Below, one piece after another: positions 5,576-7,086 of a stretch of DNA of 7,086 nucleotides; position 1 is the stretch's first letter, and the number at the start of each line of letters is the position of its first letter. A model generated the notes under the pieces. The model had not been told where the DNA came from. It was given only the letters and a program-made list of their open reading frames with translations, and did not search any database. The position numbers and the translations under genes are program-made. The stretch is from an uncultured Legionellales bacterium. Lineage in GTDB: Bacteria > Pseudomonadota > Gammaproteobacteria > UBA1113. Location: positions 1-7,086 of the forward strand of contig CAMFJO010000039.1 of assembly GCA_945956945.1 (NCBI GenBank), written 5' to 3'.

Positions 5576-6478
5576 TTATTCGTCATCATCCAAATCATAC
5601 CCCAACTCCCGCAAATGACGCTCATCATTGGCCCAACCTTCTTGCACTTTAACCCACAATTTTAGAAAAACTTTTTTATCTAAAATTTTTTCCATATCTA
5701 TCCGGGCTTTGGTCCCTATTTCTTTTAACATTTGTCCCTGCTTACCAATAATAATTTTCTTTTGGCTCGCTTTATTGACGATAATCAGGGCCTGGATTTC
5801 CACGCTGTTCTTTTTTTCCTTGAACACTTCAATTTGCACCGATAAAGCATAAGGTAATTCTTCGTTTAAGTAGCGTGTTAACTTTTCACGAACTATTTCC
5901 GCCACCGAAAATCGTAAAGAGCGATCGGTAATATCATCCTCAGCGTATTCATGTGCTCTTTCAGGCGCCAGTTCAGCAATGGCTTTTTCTAAAGCGTCTA
6001 TACCAATATCTTTGCGCGCCGATAAAGGGATGATGTGTTTGAAAGACAATTGCTTTTGCATGTTTTCTATAAATGGCAATAAAGCGGTTTTATCGGCAAC
6101 TTCATCTATTTTATTAATGGCTAGAATGATGGGGAGTTCTGTATTTTCTAAACGGGCCACCACTTTAGCATCCGCCTCATTAAAATGTAAGGCTTCAACC
6201 ACAAACAGGATGACATCCACATCGTCTACTACATGTGATACCAATCGGTTCATATATTTATGCAGGGCTTGTTGTGGTTCTTTTTGCAGACCCGGTGTAT
6301 CGGTATACACCATTTGCACGGCATCAATGGTTTTAATGCCTAGAATGCGATGCCGTGTCGTTTGTGGTTTGTGCGAGGTGATCGTAATTTTCTCGCCAAT
6401 GATGCGGTTTAATAAAGTGGATTTGCCCACATTGGGTCTGCCGACGATAGCAATGTGTATTAATTTTTCAGGATTCAT
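5576..6478 (-). CDS. era: GTPase Era, 16S rRNA-binding 30S assembly factor
   Basis: Era binds the 3' end of 16S rRNA and GTP during maturation of the small subunit. The 300-residue length matches the family. All G motifs are present: G1 GRPNVGKS (13-20), G2 region PQTTRHRILGI (38-48), G3 DTPG (60-63), G4 NKID (122-125) and G5 SAR (153-155). The C-terminal KH domain includes IIIGKQGQMLKEIG, with GKQG at 245-248, then KARIDMEKILDKKVFLKLWVKV and the closing GWANDERHLRELGY. The tail is acidic (DDDE). The ATG overlaps the rnc stop in an ATGA arrangement, the classical rnc-era coupling. Its own Shine-Dalgarno is weak, consistent with translational coupling. Confidence 0.97.
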   Translation of the reverse strand: MNPEKLIHIAIVGRPNVGKSTLLNRIIGEKITITSHKPQTTRHRILGIKTIDAVQMVYTDTPGLQKEPQQALHKYMNRLVSHVVDDVDVILFVVEALHFNEADAKVVARLENTELPIILAINKIDEVADKTALLPFIENMQKQLSFKHIIPLSARKDIGIDALEKAIAELAPERAHEYAEDDITDRSLRFSVAEIVREKLTRYLNEELPYALSVQIEVFKEKKNSVEIQALIIVNKASQKKIIIGKQGQMLKEIGTKARIDMEKILDKKVFLKLWVKVQEGWANDERHLRELGYDLDDDE

Positions 6479-7086
6479 TTCTTTTTAGTCTCGATGAGTT
6501 CTAATATTTTAGTCGCTGCTTCCTGCTCCGCTTTACGTCGTGTCGATTGCGCGGCAATGGCGCTATACCCTAAATCACTTAAAGTACAAGACACGGTAAA
6601 GGTTTGTTGATGCGCCAAGCCTTCTACTTTAACCACTTCATAAACAGGTAAAATAAACCCATTCGCTTGTGTCCATTCCTGTAAACAGGTTTTGGGATCT
6701 TTTTGCGATTTTTTATGCACCGCTTTATGCAAGCGCTCATCAAACCACTGTAATAGCTTTTGTTTACAAACCTCCATTCCTGCGTCCAGGTATAAAGCAC
6801 CGATTAGGGCTTCAAAAGCATCTGCTAAAATAGAGCTTCTATCTCGCCCGCCCGATTTTAATTCCCCAGGGCCCAAACGTAAATAAGCGCCTAGATCAAG
6901 CTCTAAAGCCACTTCTGCTAAGGTAGCGCCTCTGACAAAACTAGCGCGCAATCGGCTCAATTCGCCTTCCTGGGCATGCGGGTATTTCAAATATAAGGCT
7001 TCCGCAATAATAAAGTTTAAAATCGAATCGCCTAAAAATTCCAGACGTTCATAATTCATATCCCCTACACTGCGGTGACTTAAAGC
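6475..7086 (-). CDS. rnc: Ribonuclease III, partial (N-terminus beyond right edge)
   Basis: RNase III cuts double-stranded RNA, including the 30S rRNA precursor. 203 residues are visible. The frame stays open to base 7086: the first nine visible residues, ALSHRSVGD, match the family's 'ALTHRS' helix, so the Met at 7059 is internal and about 25 residues are missing. The catalytic signature ERLEFLGDS contains visible E13, E16 and D20, equivalent to E38, E41 and D45 of E. coli. ILADAFEALIGALYLD supplies D89 and E92 (D114 and E117). The dsRNA-binding domain follows from DPKTCLQEWTQANG to RRKAEQEAATKILELI. All metal-binding residues are intact, so the enzyme should be active. It ends in ATGA overlap with era. 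Confidence 0.96.
   Translation of the reverse strand, partial: ALSHRSVGDMNYERLEFLGDSILNFIIAEALYLKYPHAQEGELSRLRASFVRGATLAEVALELDLGAYLRLGPGELKSGGRDRSSILADAFEALIGALYLDAGMEVCKQKLLQWFDERLHKAVHKKSQKDPKTCLQEWTQANGFILPVYEVVKVEGLAHQQTFTVSCTLSDLGYSAIAAQSTRRKAEQEAATKILELIETKKK

Noticed and set aside
5368..5628. Minus-strand 86-codon open frame over the era-recO spacer
   Set aside because: It overlaps the era 3' end out of frame, runs through palindromic repeats and has no family resemblance.
5979..6488. Plus-strand 169-codon open frame
   Set aside because: It is antisense to era, whose G motifs are all intact, and it resembles no known protein.

Overview
The window looks like a piece of a gammaproteobacterial chromosome. 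It carries housekeeping genes of that group (rnc-era-recO, scpA-scpB-rluB, lolA) in moderately AT-rich DNA. The intergenic spacers are decorated with short palindromic repeats. The gene content and codon use fit a Legionellales/Coxiellaceae-like bacterium, but that placement is an inference from memory and not a computed result. Every convincing gene is on the minus strand, so transcription runs from the right end to the left.

In transcription order: rnc (RNase III, 5' end cut by the right edge) overlaps era (GTPase for 30S assembly) by ATGA. A 213-base spacer made largely of repeats and palindromes follows, then recO (recombinational repair). After 65 bases comes scpA, which starts at GTG behind a good Shine-Dalgarno. 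scpB follows one base later; together they encode the condensin accessory subunits. A 198-base spacer, most of it a cluster of REP-like palindromes, separates scpB from rluB (23S rRNA pseudouridine synthase). rluB overlaps a 12-TM major facilitator transporter gene by 20 bases. After a short AT-rich gap comes a small lipoprotein gene of unknown role. It overlaps lolA, the periplasmic carrier of outer-membrane lipoproteins, whose 3' end is cut by the left edge.

Functionally the block combines RNA processing and ribosome maturation (rnc, era, rluB), chromosome maintenance (recO, scpAB) and envelope functions (transporter, lipoprotein, lolA). The tight spacing within rnc-era, scpA-scpB, rluB-transporter and lipoprotein-lolA points to co-transcription within each group. 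The two repeat-filled spacers sit between groups.

I found no sign of a new defence, mobile or biosynthetic system: this is mostly core genome. The points worth a second look are an eight-copy hexapeptide tail on ScpB, two mosaic repeat spacers, and an uncharacterised four-cysteine lipoprotein overlapping lolA.
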